Part shown: positions 7,274 to 17,014 of the stretch, piece by piece
Numbering within the stretch: the stretch's first letter is position 1
Layout: every line of letters begins with the position of its first letter
Assembly (NCBI GenBank): GCA_002973575.1
Contig: PVEQ01000003.1
Coordinates: 62,001-126,000, forward strand
Source: Sediminibacterium magnilacihabitans
Lineage (GTDB): Bacteria > Bacteroidota > Bacteroidia > Chitinophagales > Chitinophagaceae
Reading direction: 5' to 3'
DNA length: 64,000 nt
Position numbers and translations under genes: made by a program
The notes under the pieces: model-generated
Told to the model about the DNA's origin: nothing
Database searches by the model: none
Seen by the model: the letters and a program-made list of their open reading frames with translations, nothing else

Positions 7274-8884
7274 TCATTCTCTGATCACCGTTCTGCGCAG
7301 TTCCAGCAAGTTCAGCGCATTGGGTTCAAAACCGTTCACGTTGTTTTGTACCAGGTGAATGGCCATATCGTACCAGATGGGGATCACGGGCGCATCATTG
7401 ATCACCAGCTGGTCCATTTGCCGGTATAAAACATAGCGCAACGAATCATTGGTTTCGAGCAGAGCCTTTTCATACAAGGCATCGAAAGCAGGATTCCGGT
7501 AACGCGTGTAATTGGGTGGTGCAGGGTTCTTGCTGTAGAACATCGCCATATAATTCTCCGCATCGGGATAGTCGGCGATCCAGCTTCCGCGAAACAGCAA
7601 CGCTTGTGATTTGGCAGTCTGCTCCAGCAGCAAACTTTTTTGTATCACTTCCACCTGTACGCGAATACCTACTTCTTCCCATTGCCGTGCAGCAAAACTG
7701 GCAATATCTGCATAGATGGGAATGGTAAGCAGCTTCATCACCGGTAAACTCTTGCCACCAGGATAACCGGCTTCATTCAATAATTTTTTGGCTGCTACAG
7801 GATCATAAGGATAGCCCTTTACCAATTCGGTATTGTGCGATGGTAACCCGCCCGGCACAAAACCCGCTTCTGCGGGAATACCAATAGAATTGCGCATGTA
7901 CATCATCAACTTCTGCCGGTCGAGCGCATAATTCATGGCCTGCCTTATGGCTTTCATTTTTGTGGGCGATTCTTGCACCAGCGGGTTTTGTTCATCGGAT
8001 AAAATGCCAAAATATTCTGTATTGAGATAAGCATGTTTTTTCAATTGGATCTTTGATGCCCACTGCGAACGCAGCGCTCCTTTCTTTGTCAATATCTCGT
8101 CTTTGAATGATGGATCGATATCATTGATAAAACTCAGTCCGCCCTGCCTGAACTGCAGGAACTCCGTGGCTTTGTTATCGAAGAAACTGATCTTGACAGC
8201 ATCGAGATAAGGCAATGCATGACCGGTATTGTCTTTTTCCCAATAGTGCGCATTCTTCAATAATACCAACGCTTCTCCTTCATCCCATGATTTGAACACG
8301 AAGGGGCCGCTACCGCATGGATGCCTGCCAAAATCTTTTCCATATTTTTCCACCACTTCCTTCGGAACGATGCTGCAATACTGCATGCTTAGAATACCCA
8401 TGATGGGATGGAAAGGCCGTACCAGCGTTAACTGAAAAGTAGAATCATTCACCGCAATAAAACCATTGTCTGTCTTTATACGGCCATTGAATATCCAGGC
8501 CCCGCTGCTGGCAGTCTGGTGGTCGATGATCCTGTTGAAACTGTATGCCACATCCGCTGCCACTACTCTTCTGCCTTCCCCGCCGGGGAATACTGCATTA
8601 TCGTGAAAGAAAACATCGTTGCGCAAATGGAAAGTATAGGTGCGGCGGTCGGCACTGATATCCCAACGCTTCGCAACAGAAGGGATGATATTCAGTCCGC
8701 TGTCTATTTCCACCAGTGTATTGTAGAGCTGGTGCACAGGCCACATGATGGCCTGGTTTTTGGCAAAAGCCGGATCCAGAGTGGCAATACCGGTAGACTC
8801 ATTGTAATAAAATACCTGTTTGGCTGCCTGCCGGTGATGCATACAGGAAGCCAGTAATAAACAAATGGCCAGACAGTTTCTCAT
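7274..8884 (-). CDS. ABC-type peptide solute-binding lipoprotein (SBP family 5)
   Basis: A 536-residue DppA/OppA-type binding protein with a lipoprotein signal (LLLASC, Cys14). Family hallmarks: an N-terminal segment with TLDPAFAKNQAIMWPVHQLYNTLVE, here only partly quoted, the ADVAYSFNRI block, the GSGPFVFKSW block, and YPDAENYMAMF near the C-terminus. It would bind oligopeptides or similar solutes in the periplasm and deliver them to an inner-membrane ABC permease. No permease or ATPase lies nearby, so it is an orphan component here. Divergent from the M1 peptidase with only 27 bp between start codons; a shared role in peptide use is possible but unproven. Confidence 0.9.
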   Translation of the reverse strand: MRNCLAICLLLASCMHHRQAAKQVFYYNESTGIATLDPAFAKNQAIMWPVHQLYNTLVEIDSGLNIIPSVAKRWDISADRRTYTFHLRNDVFFHDNAVFPGGEGRRVVAADVAYSFNRIIDHQTASSGAWIFNGRIKTDNGFIAVNDSTFQLTLVRPFHPIMGILSMQYCSIVPKEVVEKYGKDFGRHPCGSGPFVFKSWDEGEALVLLKNAHYWEKDNTGHALPYLDAVKISFFDNKATEFLQFRQGGLSFINDIDPSFKDEILTKKGALRSQWASKIQLKKHAYLNTEYFGILSDEQNPLVQESPTKMKAIRQAMNYALDRQKLMMYMRNSIGIPAEAGFVPGGLPSHNTELVKGYPYDPVAAKKLLNEAGYPGGKSLPVMKLLTIPIYADIASFAARQWEEVGIRVQVEVIQKSLLLEQTAKSQALLFRGSWIADYPDAENYMAMFYSKNPAPPNYTRYRNPAFDALYEKALLETNDSLRYVLYRQMDQLVINDAPVIPIWYDMAIHLVQNNVNGFEPNALNLLELRRTVIRE

Positions 8885-8899
8885 TTTTTCTGAATACCG

Positions 8900-8907
8900 T
8901 ACTTTTA
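8900..8907 (+). promoter_or_regulatory. Candidate -7 element of the M1 peptidase gene
   Basis: TACTTTTA (7 of 8 to TAnnTTTG) lies 4 nt before the ATG at 8912. If used, transcription starts at or beside the start codon, so the mRNA would be leaderless. Confidence 0.35.
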
Positions 8908-8911
8908 GCGA

Positions 8912-10594
8912 ATGAATAATGCAAAATACAAGTTCCTGTTCATGATTGGTTGGTTCACCGTCATTTCAATGCAGGCACAAACACCACTATCCTCCAAAGA
9001 AGTCTTTACCCGGGCCGATACGCTTCGCGGCAGCATCACACCTGAAAGGGCCTGGTGGGATGTATTGCATTATACGATTGGTGTGACACCCGACTTCCTA
9101 TCTAAATACATAGAAGGTAAAACGGAGATCCGTTTCAAAGTGCTGGCACCCGGTAAGACCATGCAGATAGACCTGCAGGAGCCTATGCAACTATCAAAAG
9201 CGTATACCGCCGCGTACAAAGACTTGCCGCTTCGTCGCGATGGTAACGTGTATTATGTGAGTTTTCCAAAAGAGTTGAAAACAGGCAGCGTTCAAACACT
9301 CACGCTTGTTTTCCACGGTAACCCGCGCATTGCCAAACGGCCACCATGGGATGGTGGATGGATATTCCAGACCGATAAACTAGGCAGACCCTGGATGAGT
9401 GTGGCCTGCCAGGGGCTCGGCGCCAGCGTATGGTATCCCTGCAAAGACCACCAGAGCGACGAACCCGATCAGGGGGCTACGCTCAATATAACTGTTCCCG
9501 ATACACTGGTAGCGGTAGGAAACGGAAGATTGATCAGTAAGATCAGCCACAGCAAAGGCCTGGTTACCTATAAATGGGATGTCAAAAACCCCATCAACAA
9601 TTACGATATCATCCCTTATATAGGTAAATATGTGACCTGGCATGAAACATTCAACGGCGAAAAAGGACCGCTCGATTGCGATTACTGGGTGCTGGATTAC
9701 GAGTTGGAAAAAGCGAAAGAACAATTCAAACAGGCGCCGAAAATGTTGCGTTGCTTTGAACACTGGATGGGCCCTTATCCTTTTTATGAAGACAGTTATA
9801 AGCTGGTGCAGTCGCCACACCTGGGCATGGAACACCAGAGTGCAGTAGCTTATGGCAACCAGTTTAAGAACGGTTACCTGGGAAGGGATCTTTCGGGTAC
9901 CGGGTGGGGACTCAAATGGGATTTCATCATTGTACACGAAAGCGGGCATGAATGGTTTGGCAACAACATCACCAGCAAGGATATTGCCGATATGTGGATA
10001 CATGAGGGCTTTACCAATTATTCAGAAACGCTTTTTACCGAATGTGAATACGGCTTGCAGGCAGCCAATGAATACAATTACGGCATACGCCGCGTTATAC
10101 GCAATGATGTACCCATAACAGGTCCTTATGGTGTTAACAAAGAAGGCAGTGGCGATATGTATCCCAAAGCGGCTAACATGATCCACAGCATCCGTAACGC
10201 CATGCACGATGATGAAAAATTCAGGAACATGCTGCGTTTCCTCAACAAGAAATTTTATCATCAAACAGTAACGGCAGATGATATCCGCGAAGCGATGGAA
10301 AGCTTTACCGGCTTTGGACTGGATAAAATATTCAACCAGTATCTGCACACCACACAGGTACCTGTGTTGGAATACAAGTTAGATGGTACACAGGTGTCGT
10401 TCCGTTGGAGTAATTGTGTAGACGGATTCAATCTTCCTCTATGGGCTGGCGCGGGCAACCAGGCGCAACTGGTTAAACCAGTAACAGGTAGCTGGACCAG
10501 TTTGCAGTTAAGCAATGAAAATGCTGCCAACTGGAAACTGGAAAACATAGAAAAACTGTTCTACGTTAAAGTGCAAAAAGCAACGAATAATTGA
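8912..10594 (+). CDS. M1 family zinc metallopeptidase
   Basis: A 560-residue aminopeptidase with an N-terminal signal peptide (FLFMIGWFTVISMQAQ). The first 200 residues form the beta-sandwich domain of M1 peptidases, including the PCKDHQSDEPDQGAT block. The substrate-recognition motif appears as GMEHQSAVAYG, a variant of the usual GAMEN. The zinc site is HESGHEW (His342, Glu343, His346) with the third ligand Glu365 in the HEGF segment 18 residues later. The conserved Tyr lies downstream. It ends after the catalytic domain without the long helical C-terminal domain, so it is of the short bacterial type, probably periplasmic, trimming N-terminal residues of peptides. The gene ends 1 bp from a convergent gene. 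Confidence 0.93.
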   Translation: MNNAKYKFLFMIGWFTVISMQAQTPLSSKEVFTRADTLRGSITPERAWWDVLHYTIGVTPDFLSKYIEGKTEIRFKVLAPGKTMQIDLQEPMQLSKAYTAAYKDLPLRRDGNVYYVSFPKELKTGSVQTLTLVFHGNPRIAKRPPWDGGWIFQTDKLGRPWMSVACQGLGASVWYPCKDHQSDEPDQGATLNITVPDTLVAVGNGRLISKISHSKGLVTYKWDVKNPINNYDIIPYIGKYVTWHETFNGEKGPLDCDYWVLDYELEKAKEQFKQAPKMLRCFEHWMGPYPFYEDSYKLVQSPHLGMEHQSAVAYGNQFKNGYLGRDLSGTGWGLKWDFIIVHESGHEWFGNNITSKDIADMWIHEGFTNYSETLFTECEYGLQAANEYNYGIRRVIRNDVPITGPYGVNKEGSGDMYPKAANMIHSIRNAMHDDEKFRNMLRFLNKKFYHQTVTADDIREAMESFTGFGLDKIFNQYLHTTQVPVLEYKLDGTQVSFRWSNCVDGFNLPLWAGAGNQAQLVKPVTGSWTSLQLSNENAANWKLENIEKLFYVKVQKATNN

Positions 10595-10595
10595 A

Positions 10596-11303
10596 TCAGT
10601 TGTCGGTTAACCTGCCGGCGCCCTTGTACCTCGGCTGCCAGTATTTATCGTTCAGGTCGCTGATCATAACGCCACCGCTGGTGGCTGCATGAACAAACTT
10701 GTTATTGAGGAGATACACACCTACATGTGAAATGCTGCGTCCGCTCGTATGAAAGAACACCAGGTCGCCTTCTTTCAGGTCTTCCAGTTGTACTTTTTCG
10801 CAGGCATCGTATTGTTCCTGCGCGGTGCGGGGAAGATTGTGCTTGTACACATCCCGCATGATGATCTGTGTAAAGGCAGAACAGTCGATACAGTTATCAG
10901 TAGCCCCGCCGAGGCAGTATTTGGTGCCCCACCATTTTTCAATCGTTTCCAACAGCGGAATATTGGTCAGTTGTTCCACTGTTGCATCCATCATCACCGC
11001 GTATTTCAACTGCAACCAGTTGGCTTTTTCGATTTCAACAGAAGACAGTCCATAGCCTGGCATACGTTCTGCACCGGTATTAGTGTTGTGCTTAGAGGTG
11101 GTAGTGCTGGTTTTATGACGGGTGGTAACCACCGAGCCGGGTGTTACCTCTATCTGGTCAATGAATTGAGGTTGGCCGAATCTCCTGGCAGCATTGCTTG
11201 TTTTGGCTACAGAGTCGTCTTTAGCCCCCAGCTTGCTGAGGGATTTACAACTGCTGAAGACAAAAACAAGCAGGCATGATATGGTTATATATGGTAATTT
11301 CAT
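10596..11303 (-). CDS. NlpC/P60 family cell-wall hydrolase lipoprotein
   Basis: C40-type cysteine peptidase that cuts peptide cross-links or stems of peptidoglycan. I choose the ATG at 11303 (235 residues), because it gives a clean lipoprotein signal (MKLPYITISCLLVFVFSSC, Cys19); an upstream in-frame ATG at 11357 would put 18 non-signal residues in front. A Thr/Ser-rich linker (about 55-80) is followed by the NlpC/P60 domain from about residue 115: nucleophile Cys141 in the DCSAF motif, His193 in ISHVGVYL, and a third polar position at His205 (FVHAATSGG). The domain is complete. It is probably anchored in the outer membrane facing the periplasm. Confidence 0.92.
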   Translation of the reverse strand: MKLPYITISCLLVFVFSSCKSLSKLGAKDDSVAKTSNAARRFGQPQFIDQIEVTPGSVVTTRHKTSTTTSKHNTNTGAERMPGYGLSSVEIEKANWLQLKYAVMMDATVEQLTNIPLLETIEKWWGTKYCLGGATDNCIDCSAFTQIIMRDVYKHNLPRTAQEQYDACEKVQLEDLKEGDLVFFHTSGRSISHVGVYLLNNKFVHAATSGGVMISDLNDKYWQPRYKGAGRLTDN

Positions 11304-11444
11304 AGTAGGTGATTTGCAATATAATACCCTGAAACCGATGCCGGCTCCAATGCGCATAACTTTTTAACATGCTATCCCATCCCTGCACCCCTGTGGATAA
11401 CTGGAACCCGGGCAGTACGGCCTGTTTTTCCGACCTTTGTATGT

Positions 11445-14400
11445 ATGGCTGCATTCTCTCATTTACACGTTCATACTCAATATTCTTTGCTCGATGGCGC
11501 GGCGGCTATTGGCAGTCTCTACAAAAAAGCTGCCAATGATCAGATGCCTGCGCTTGCCATTACGGATCATGGTAATATGTTCGGTGTTTTTGACTTTGTA
11601 AGCCAGGCCTGGAAGAACACCAAAGTGGTGGGAAAAGATGCCAACGGAAAAGACATTGTAGAGCCCGTGGTAAAACCCATCGTTGGTTGTGAGTTCTATG
11701 TGGTGCGTGACAGGCATGCAAAAGTGTTCACCAAAGACGTGAAAGATGAGCGTTACCACCAGGTGCTGTTAGCTAAAAATGCAACGGGTTACGCCAACCT
11801 GGTAAAGCTCACTTCTTTGGGTTTTATTGAGGGAATGTACAGCAAGTACCCGCGTATCGATAAAGAGCTGATTGAACAATACCACGAAGGACTGATCGCT
11901 ACCACTTGTTGTATCGGCGCTTATGTTCCGCAAACCATCCTGCACGATGGTGAAGAAAAAGCAGAACAGGAATTCAAATGGTGGCTGGATATGTTCGGAG
12001 AGGATTATTACATAGAACTGCAAAGACACAACATCAAAGAACAGGAGCTCATCAACCAAACCCTGCTCAAGTTCTCAAAGAAATACAAAGTGCCGGTGAT
12101 TGCCACGAACGACAGTCACTATGTTGACCAGGACGATGCCAATGCACATGATATCCTGCTCTGCATCAACACAGGCGAAAAGCAAAGTACACCAGGCTTT
12201 GATGATTTTGTGAATGATGATGTGCAGATACGCAACCGCCGTTTCAAATTTCCCAACAACCAGTTTTATTTCAAGACCACGGCCGAAATGCAGCAGTTGT
12301 TCAGCGATATTCCCGAATCGCTCGACAATACCAATGCGATTGTTGACAAGGTGGAAATACTGAACCTGAAGAAAGACATCCTGTTGCCGGCCTTCCCTAT
12401 CCCACCTGAATTCCAGATACACAACGATGCGAACCTGAACCAATGGGAATACCTGCGGCATATTACCATGGAGGGCGCTAAAAAACGGTATACAGACATC
12501 TCTCCCAGTACGCAGGAGCGCATAGACTTTGAATTGTTCACCATCAAGACCATGGGTTTTGCCGGTTACTTTTTGATCGTGAGTGATTTCATCAAAGCAG
12601 GTCGTGAACTCGGCGTATTCGTAGGCCCGGGACGTGGCTCTGCTGCGGGAAGTGTGGTGGCTTATTGCATCGGCATCACCAATATTGATCCTATTAAATA
12701 CAACCTGCTGTTCGAGCGTTTCCTCAACCCGGACCGTAAGAGCATGCCCGATATCGATACGGATTTTGATGATGAAGGAAGACAGAAAGTGATCGATTAT
12801 GTAGTAGGCAAATACGGTAAAGAGCAGGTAGCGCAGATCATCACGTATGGTACCATGGCCGCCAAGATGAGTATCAAAGACGTGGCACGTGTACTGGATC
12901 TCCCGCTTGCCGAAAGTAATATGCTGGCCAAGCTGGTGCCCGATAAACCGGGTACGGAACTGGGGCGTGTATTGAAAGCGCCCATCACTGCGAAAGAAGG
13001 CCCCAAATCGCTCGAAGAAAAAGAAGCCTACCAGCAGGAAGATATTGAGAATGTTAAGAAACTGCGGGAGATATACAACGGCACCGATATCAGGGCGCAA
13101 GTGTTGAAAGAAGCCGAGCGATTGGAGGGATCGGTGCGCAATACGGGTATCCACGCTGCAGGTATCATCATCGCACCCAAAGACCTTACGGAACTGCTTC
13201 CTGTGGCTACTGCCAAAGATTCCAGTTTGTGGGTAACACAGATCGAAGGCAGCATCATTGAAGATGCGGGCGTTATCAAGATGGACTTCCTCGGATTGAG
13301 AACGCTTTCGATTTTGAAAACAGCGCTGGAACTCATCAAAGAGAACCACAATATTTCTATAAACCTGGATGAACTTCCGTTGGATGATGAAAAGACTTTT
13401 CTGTTGTACCAACGCGGAGAAACCAATGCCACTTTTCAGTTTGAAAGTGTGGGTATGCAAAAATACCTGCGCGAACTCAAGCCCGATAAGTTCGATGACC
13501 TCATTGCCATGAACGCCTTGTACCGTCCGGGTCCCATCGCTTATATCCCCAACTTCATTGATCGTAAACATGGCAGGGAAGCCATCACGTACGACCTGGA
13601 TGATATGAAGGAGTATCTCGCTGAAACCTATGGTATCACCGTTTACCAGGAGCAGGTGATGCTGCTGAGCCAGAGCCTGGCAGGTTTCACCAAAGGAGAT
13701 GCCGACGTGTTGCGGAAAGCGATGGGTAAAAAGCAGAAAGCAGTACTGGATAAAATGAAAACCCAGTTCATTACCGGTGCCACCGCCAAAGGACATCCCG
13801 CCGATAAACTGGAAAAAATATGGACCGACTGGGAAGCATTTGCACAATATGCGTTCAACAAATCGCATTCTACCTGCTATGCTTTTGTAGCTTACCAGAC
13901 CGCTTACCTCAAAGCCCACTATCCCGGCGAATACATGGCTGCCGTACTCAACCATGCAGGCAGTATTGAGAAGATCACCTTCTTTATGGAGGAATGCAAG
14001 CGGATGGGTATCAAGGTATTGGGGCCCGATATTAATGAATCACTTAAAGGCTTTGCCGTGAACAAACGCGGGGAGATCCGCTTTGGACTGGGAGGTCTCA
14101 AAGGTGTTGGCGAAGCTGCAGTAGAGACCATCATTGCCGAACGGAGCAAAAATGGGGTGTATTCCGATATCTATGAATTTGTGAAGCGGATACTGCAAAG
14201 AACAGTCAATAAAAAATCATTGGAAAGCCTGGCTTATTCAGGCGCTTTCGACTGTTTTCCGGAATTGCACAGGGCGCAGTATTTCAAAATACCTGATGGA
14301 GACCGGCTCTCGGGATTGGAAAGGCTGATCATGTACGGACAGGCTTCACAAAGCCAGGCCAGCTCCTCCAATACCCTCTTCGGCGAACTGGCCGAATCGA

Positions 14401-15116
14401 TGGAAGTAGCGAAACCCAAGATACTTCCATCCGAACCCTGGACCCTGACCGAATTACTGGATCATGAAAAAGAAGTAACGGGCATGTTCATGAGCGGACA
14501 CCCACTCGATCATTTCAAATTTGAATTGAAATATTACGGCATTACGCAGATCAGTGATTTTAATGAGATCAAGGATACCTTGCAGCTACAAGCCAACCCC
14601 GGTAAGAGTTTGCGCGTAGCAGGATTGGTGATCGACGTGCAGCATCGTGTTACTAAAACCGGTAAGAATTTCGGCTCGTTCGTGATAGAAGATTTCAGTG
14701 GTAAAACAGATTTCATTTTGTGGAGCGAAGACTATATCAAATTCCAGAACTACCTGGAAAAAGGACAGAACCTGCTGTTGACCGGTTTCTTCAGGCCCCG
14801 GTTCGGAAGAGCAAACGAGTTTGAATTCAAGATCACCGTGATGTCGTTACTGGAAACGGTAAAAGAAACGATGACCCGGAGCCTGGAGATCAATGCCCAC
14901 GCGGCAGCTATATCGCCCGATTTTGTCCGGTTTGTAGACCAGAACGTTCGCAATTTCCCCGGCAAAACCGCCCTCCGGTTCAATATTTATGAACCCAGGG
15001 AAAACCTGAAAGTGAGCCTGATCTCTTTCGATAAAGGCTTCAGGATGAACGAGGAAATGGCTGAATTCCTGCTCAATAACCAGGATTTAGAGGTGAATGT
15101 AGGGCTGGCAGGGTAA
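11445..15116 (+). CDS. dnaE: DNA polymerase III alpha subunit
   Basis: Replicative polymerase catalytic subunit, 1223 residues. The PHP domain opens at the N-terminus (HLHVHTQYSLLDGA). The C-family polymerase palm carries the catalytic acidic pair in PDIDTDF, preceded by GPGRGSAAGS. The fingers region includes RPGPIAYIPNFI and EQVMLLSQ. A helix-hairpin-helix segment and an OB-fold domain (LRVAGLVIDVQHRVTKTGK) lie toward the C-terminus. It synthesises both strands at the replication fork. A TTTG at 11436-11439, five bases before the ATG at 11445, may be a degenerate -7 element giving a nearly leaderless mRNA. Confidence 0.97.
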   Translation: MAAFSHLHVHTQYSLLDGAAAIGSLYKKAANDQMPALAITDHGNMFGVFDFVSQAWKNTKVVGKDANGKDIVEPVVKPIVGCEFYVVRDRHAKVFTKDVKDERYHQVLLAKNATGYANLVKLTSLGFIEGMYSKYPRIDKELIEQYHEGLIATTCCIGAYVPQTILHDGEEKAEQEFKWWLDMFGEDYYIELQRHNIKEQELINQTLLKFSKKYKVPVIATNDSHYVDQDDANAHDILLCINTGEKQSTPGFDDFVNDDVQIRNRRFKFPNNQFYFKTTAEMQQLFSDIPESLDNTNAIVDKVEILNLKKDILLPAFPIPPEFQIHNDANLNQWEYLRHITMEGAKKRYTDISPSTQERIDFELFTIKTMGFAGYFLIVSDFIKAGRELGVFVGPGRGSAAGSVVAYCIGITNIDPIKYNLLFERFLNPDRKSMPDIDTDFDDEGRQKVIDYVVGKYGKEQVAQIITYGTMAAKMSIKDVARVLDLPLAESNMLAKLVPDKPGTELGRVLKAPITAKEGPKSLEEKEAYQQEDIENVKKLREIYNGTDIRAQVLKEAERLEGSVRNTGIHAAGIIIAPKDLTELLPVATAKDSSLWVTQIEGSIIEDAGVIKMDFLGLRTLSILKTALELIKENHNISINLDELPLDDEKTFLLYQRGETNATFQFESVGMQKYLRELKPDKFDDLIAMNALYRPGPIAYIPNFIDRKHGREAITYDLDDMKEYLAETYGITVYQEQVMLLSQSLAGFTKGDADVLRKAMGKKQKAVLDKMKTQFITGATAKGHPADKLEKIWTDWEAFAQYAFNKSHSTCYAFVAYQTAYLKAHYPGEYMAAVLNHAGSIEKITFFMEECKRMGIKVLGPDINESLKGFAVNKRGEIRFGLGGLKGVGEAAVETIIAERSKNGVYSDIYEFVKRILQRTVNKKSLESLAYSGAFDCFPELHRAQYFKIPDGDRLSGLERLIMYGQASQSQASSSNTLFGELAESMEVAKPKILPSEPWTLTELLDHEKEVTGMFMSGHPLDHFKFELKYYGITQISDFNEIKDTLQLQANPGKSLRVAGLVIDVQHRVTKTGKNFGSFVIEDFSGKTDFILWSEDYIKFQNYLEKGQNLLLTGFFRPRFGRANEFEFKITVMSLLETVKETMTRSLEINAHAAAISPDFVRFVDQNVRNFPGKTALRFNIYEPRENLKVSLISFDKGFRMNEEMAEFLLNNQDLEVNVGLAG

Positions 15117-15141
15117 TGTACCAGTCCCGACGCCCTGTCAG
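15105..15141 (+). terminator. Possible intrinsic terminator of dnaE
   Basis: CTGGCAGGG (15105-15113) and CCCTGTCAG (15133-15141) form a 9-bp stem with one mismatch spanning the dnaE stop codon, followed by TTTTGCTGTT. The T-tract is interrupted, so strength is doubtful. Confidence 0.35.
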
Positions 15142-15210
15142 TTTTGCTGTTGCAACGTCATTAATCACACCCGTGGAAAAGTCAAAACTGCATAAACGGC
15201 CATTTGGAGC

Positions 15211-15218
15211 TAAATTTG
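15211..15218 (+). promoter_or_regulatory. -7 promoter element of trxA
   Basis: TAAATTTG matches the TAnnTTTG consensus exactly and lies 44 nt before the chosen ATG. No clear -33 TTG is visible at 17-23 nt upstream. Confidence 0.5.
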
Positions 15219-15262
15219 ACATCCTAATAAGGTAAGAACACCTAAAAAAACAAACAGTGTAT

Positions 15263-15580
15263 ATGGCATTAGAATTAACAGACGCTAACTTCCAGTCAAC
15301 CGTACTGGACAGCGATAAACTTACAGTAGTAGATTTTTGGGCAGAATGGTGCGGACCTTGCCGTGCCATCGGACCCGTTATTGAAGAGTTGTCGAAAGAC
15401 TATGCAGGCAAGATCAATGTGGGCAAAGTGAATGTAGACCATAACCCTAATCTGAGCGTGAATTATGGCATCACTTCCATTCCTGCTATCCTGTTCATCA
15501 AAGGCGGACAGATCGTAGACAAACAAATTGGCGCAGTACCCAAATCTGTACTCGATAAAAAGATCCAGGCGCATATATAG
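15263..15580 (+). CDS. trxA: Thioredoxin
   Basis: A 105-residue thioredoxin, the usual length, with the active site WCGPC (Cys30, Cys33), the buried Asp in the VVDFWAEW strand, and the cis-proline in SIPAILFIKGG. It reduces protein disulfides in the cytoplasm with electrons from thioredoxin reductase (a candidate trxB is at 28314-29261). An in-frame GTG two codons upstream (15257) is less likely than the ATG at 15263. Confidence 0.95.
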   Translation: MALELTDANFQSTVLDSDKLTVVDFWAEWCGPCRAIGPVIEELSKDYAGKINVGKVNVDHNPNLSVNYGITSIPAILFIKGGQIVDKQIGAVPKSVLDKKIQAHI

Positions 15581-15604
15581 TATAGTAGACTGCGTATCTT
15601 ATTG

Positions 15605-15682
15605 AGTTGCTAGTTGCTAGTTGTTAGTTGTAAGATAGAAATAAAGATATTCTATCAACTAACAACTCACAATTAGCAACTT
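15605..15682. repeat. Imperfect 35-bp inverted repeat between trxA and the permease gene
   Basis: The left arm (AGTTGCTAGTTGCTAGTTGT..., from 15605) and the right arm ending AGCAACT at 15682 are complementary over about 35 bp with a few mismatches. The left arm itself contains tandem GTTGCTA/GTTGTTA heptamers. RNA from it would form a long hairpin followed by TTTTTATTTAAT, so it may serve as the trxA terminator. It also resembles an intergenic palindromic repeat. Confidence 0.6.
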
Positions 15683-15747
15683 TTTATTTAATATTATTCG
15701 TTATCTTTCCCCGTTTTATTTTTTATTAACTAACGAAAACTAATTGC

Positions 15748-16992
15748 ATGATGAATATCAAGTTGCGCCTGATCATCATGAATTTTTTGGAATTCTTTGT
15801 TTGGGGTTCCTGGCTTATCTCCCTCGGTGCTTATATGATTGTAACACTCCATTTTTCCGGTGGAGAAGTAGGGGCTGTTTACGCTACCATGGGCATAGCT
15901 TCCCTGTTCATGCCGGCTTTATTGGGTATTGTGGCAGACAGGTGGGTGAATGCCGAACGTGTATTGGGTATTTGCCATATTGTGGGGGCCTGCTTATTAC
16001 TCTGGGCTTCTACAGTAAGCGATTACAGGACTTTCTATCTTATCATGCTCCTCAATTCAATGGCTTTCATGCCAACAATCGCGCTGAATAATACTGTATC
16101 CTATATTATACTGGAAAGAAGAGGATTCCACATTGTAAAAGATTTCCCTCCTATTCGTGTGTGGGGAACGGTGGGGTTTGTTTGCGCTATGTGGATAGTT
16201 GATTTGTGCGGCTGGACTAAAAGTCCATTTCAACTTTATCTAAGTGCTGGAGCCGGCTTATTGTTGGGACTATATACCTTCACTATTGAAAAATGCCCGC
16301 CTGTTAAATTCAACGCGGAGAAGACACTGTCAGAAGCCTTAGGGTTAGATGCATTCGTTTTATTCCGAAGAAAAAAAATGCTGATCTTTTTCATCTTTGC
16401 CATGTTATTGGGCGCGGCCTTACAGATCACTAATGCATTCGGCGGCGCTTTTCTCGATGATTTCAAAACCGGTTTTGCCGATTCATTCGGCGTAAAACAT
16501 CCGAACCTGCTCTTATCCATTTCGCAGATATCTGAAACACTTTTTATCCTCACCATTCCTTTCTTCCTTAGAAAATTTGGTATCAAACAGGTCATGCTGC
16601 TCAGCATTTTTGCCTGGGTATTCCGTTTTGGATTATTTGCCATTGGCGATCCGGGACCAGGGCTCTACCTGTTGATCCTGTCCATGATCATTTATGGAAT
16701 GGCATTCGACTTCTTCAATATCTCCGGTTCTTTATTCGTGGAAAAGGAAGCCGATATACGCATCAGGGCCAGTGCACAAGGGTTGTTCATGCTCATGACC
16801 AATGGCATCGGCGCTTTCCTCGGAGGTACCATCAGCGGATGGGTAGTGGATTATTTTACTGTTAATGGTGTGAAAGACTGGCACAATATCTGGTTAAGTT
16901 TTGCAGGATATGCATTGGTGCTTGGTATTTTCTTCCCGTTGGTATTCCGGTACAAACACAACCCGGATATGGAGACAAGCAAACATCACTAA
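15748..16992 (+). CDS. Nucleoside:H+ symporter, NupG-like MFS permease
   Basis: A 414-residue protein with about twelve hydrophobic membrane segments. The N-terminus (LRLIIMNFLEFFVWGSWLIS) and the segment PALLGIVADRWVNAERVLG are characteristic of the NupG/XapB nucleoside:H+ symporter branch of the major facilitator superfamily. The second half has the RASAQGLFMLMTNGIGAFLG block of the same family. It would import nucleosides such as adenosine or xanthosine with protons. An alternative ATG follows directly at 15751. It is followed after 22 bp by a methyltransferase gene, possibly in the same transcript. Exact substrate cannot be deduced. Confidence 0.88.
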   Translation: MMNIKLRLIIMNFLEFFVWGSWLISLGAYMIVTLHFSGGEVGAVYATMGIASLFMPALLGIVADRWVNAERVLGICHIVGACLLLWASTVSDYRTFYLIMLLNSMAFMPTIALNNTVSYIILERRGFHIVKDFPPIRVWGTVGFVCAMWIVDLCGWTKSPFQLYLSAGAGLLLGLYTFTIEKCPPVKFNAEKTLSEALGLDAFVLFRRKKMLIFFIFAMLLGAALQITNAFGGAFLDDFKTGFADSFGVKHPNLLLSISQISETLFILTIPFFLRKFGIKQVMLLSIFAWVFRFGLFAIGDPGPGLYLLILSMIIYGMAFDFFNISGSLFVEKEADIRIRASAQGLFMLMTNGIGAFLGGTISGWVVDYFTVNGVKDWHNIWLSFAGYALVLGIFFPLVFRYKHNPDMETSKHH

Positions 16993-17014
16993 ATACTTGT
17001 TATAAAAATCATCT

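Noticed and set aside
12075..13955. A 626-codon minus-strand open frame inside dnaE
   Set aside because: It lies entirely antisense to the conserved polymerase gene and its translation has no domain-like pattern; long antisense frames arise from codon bias.
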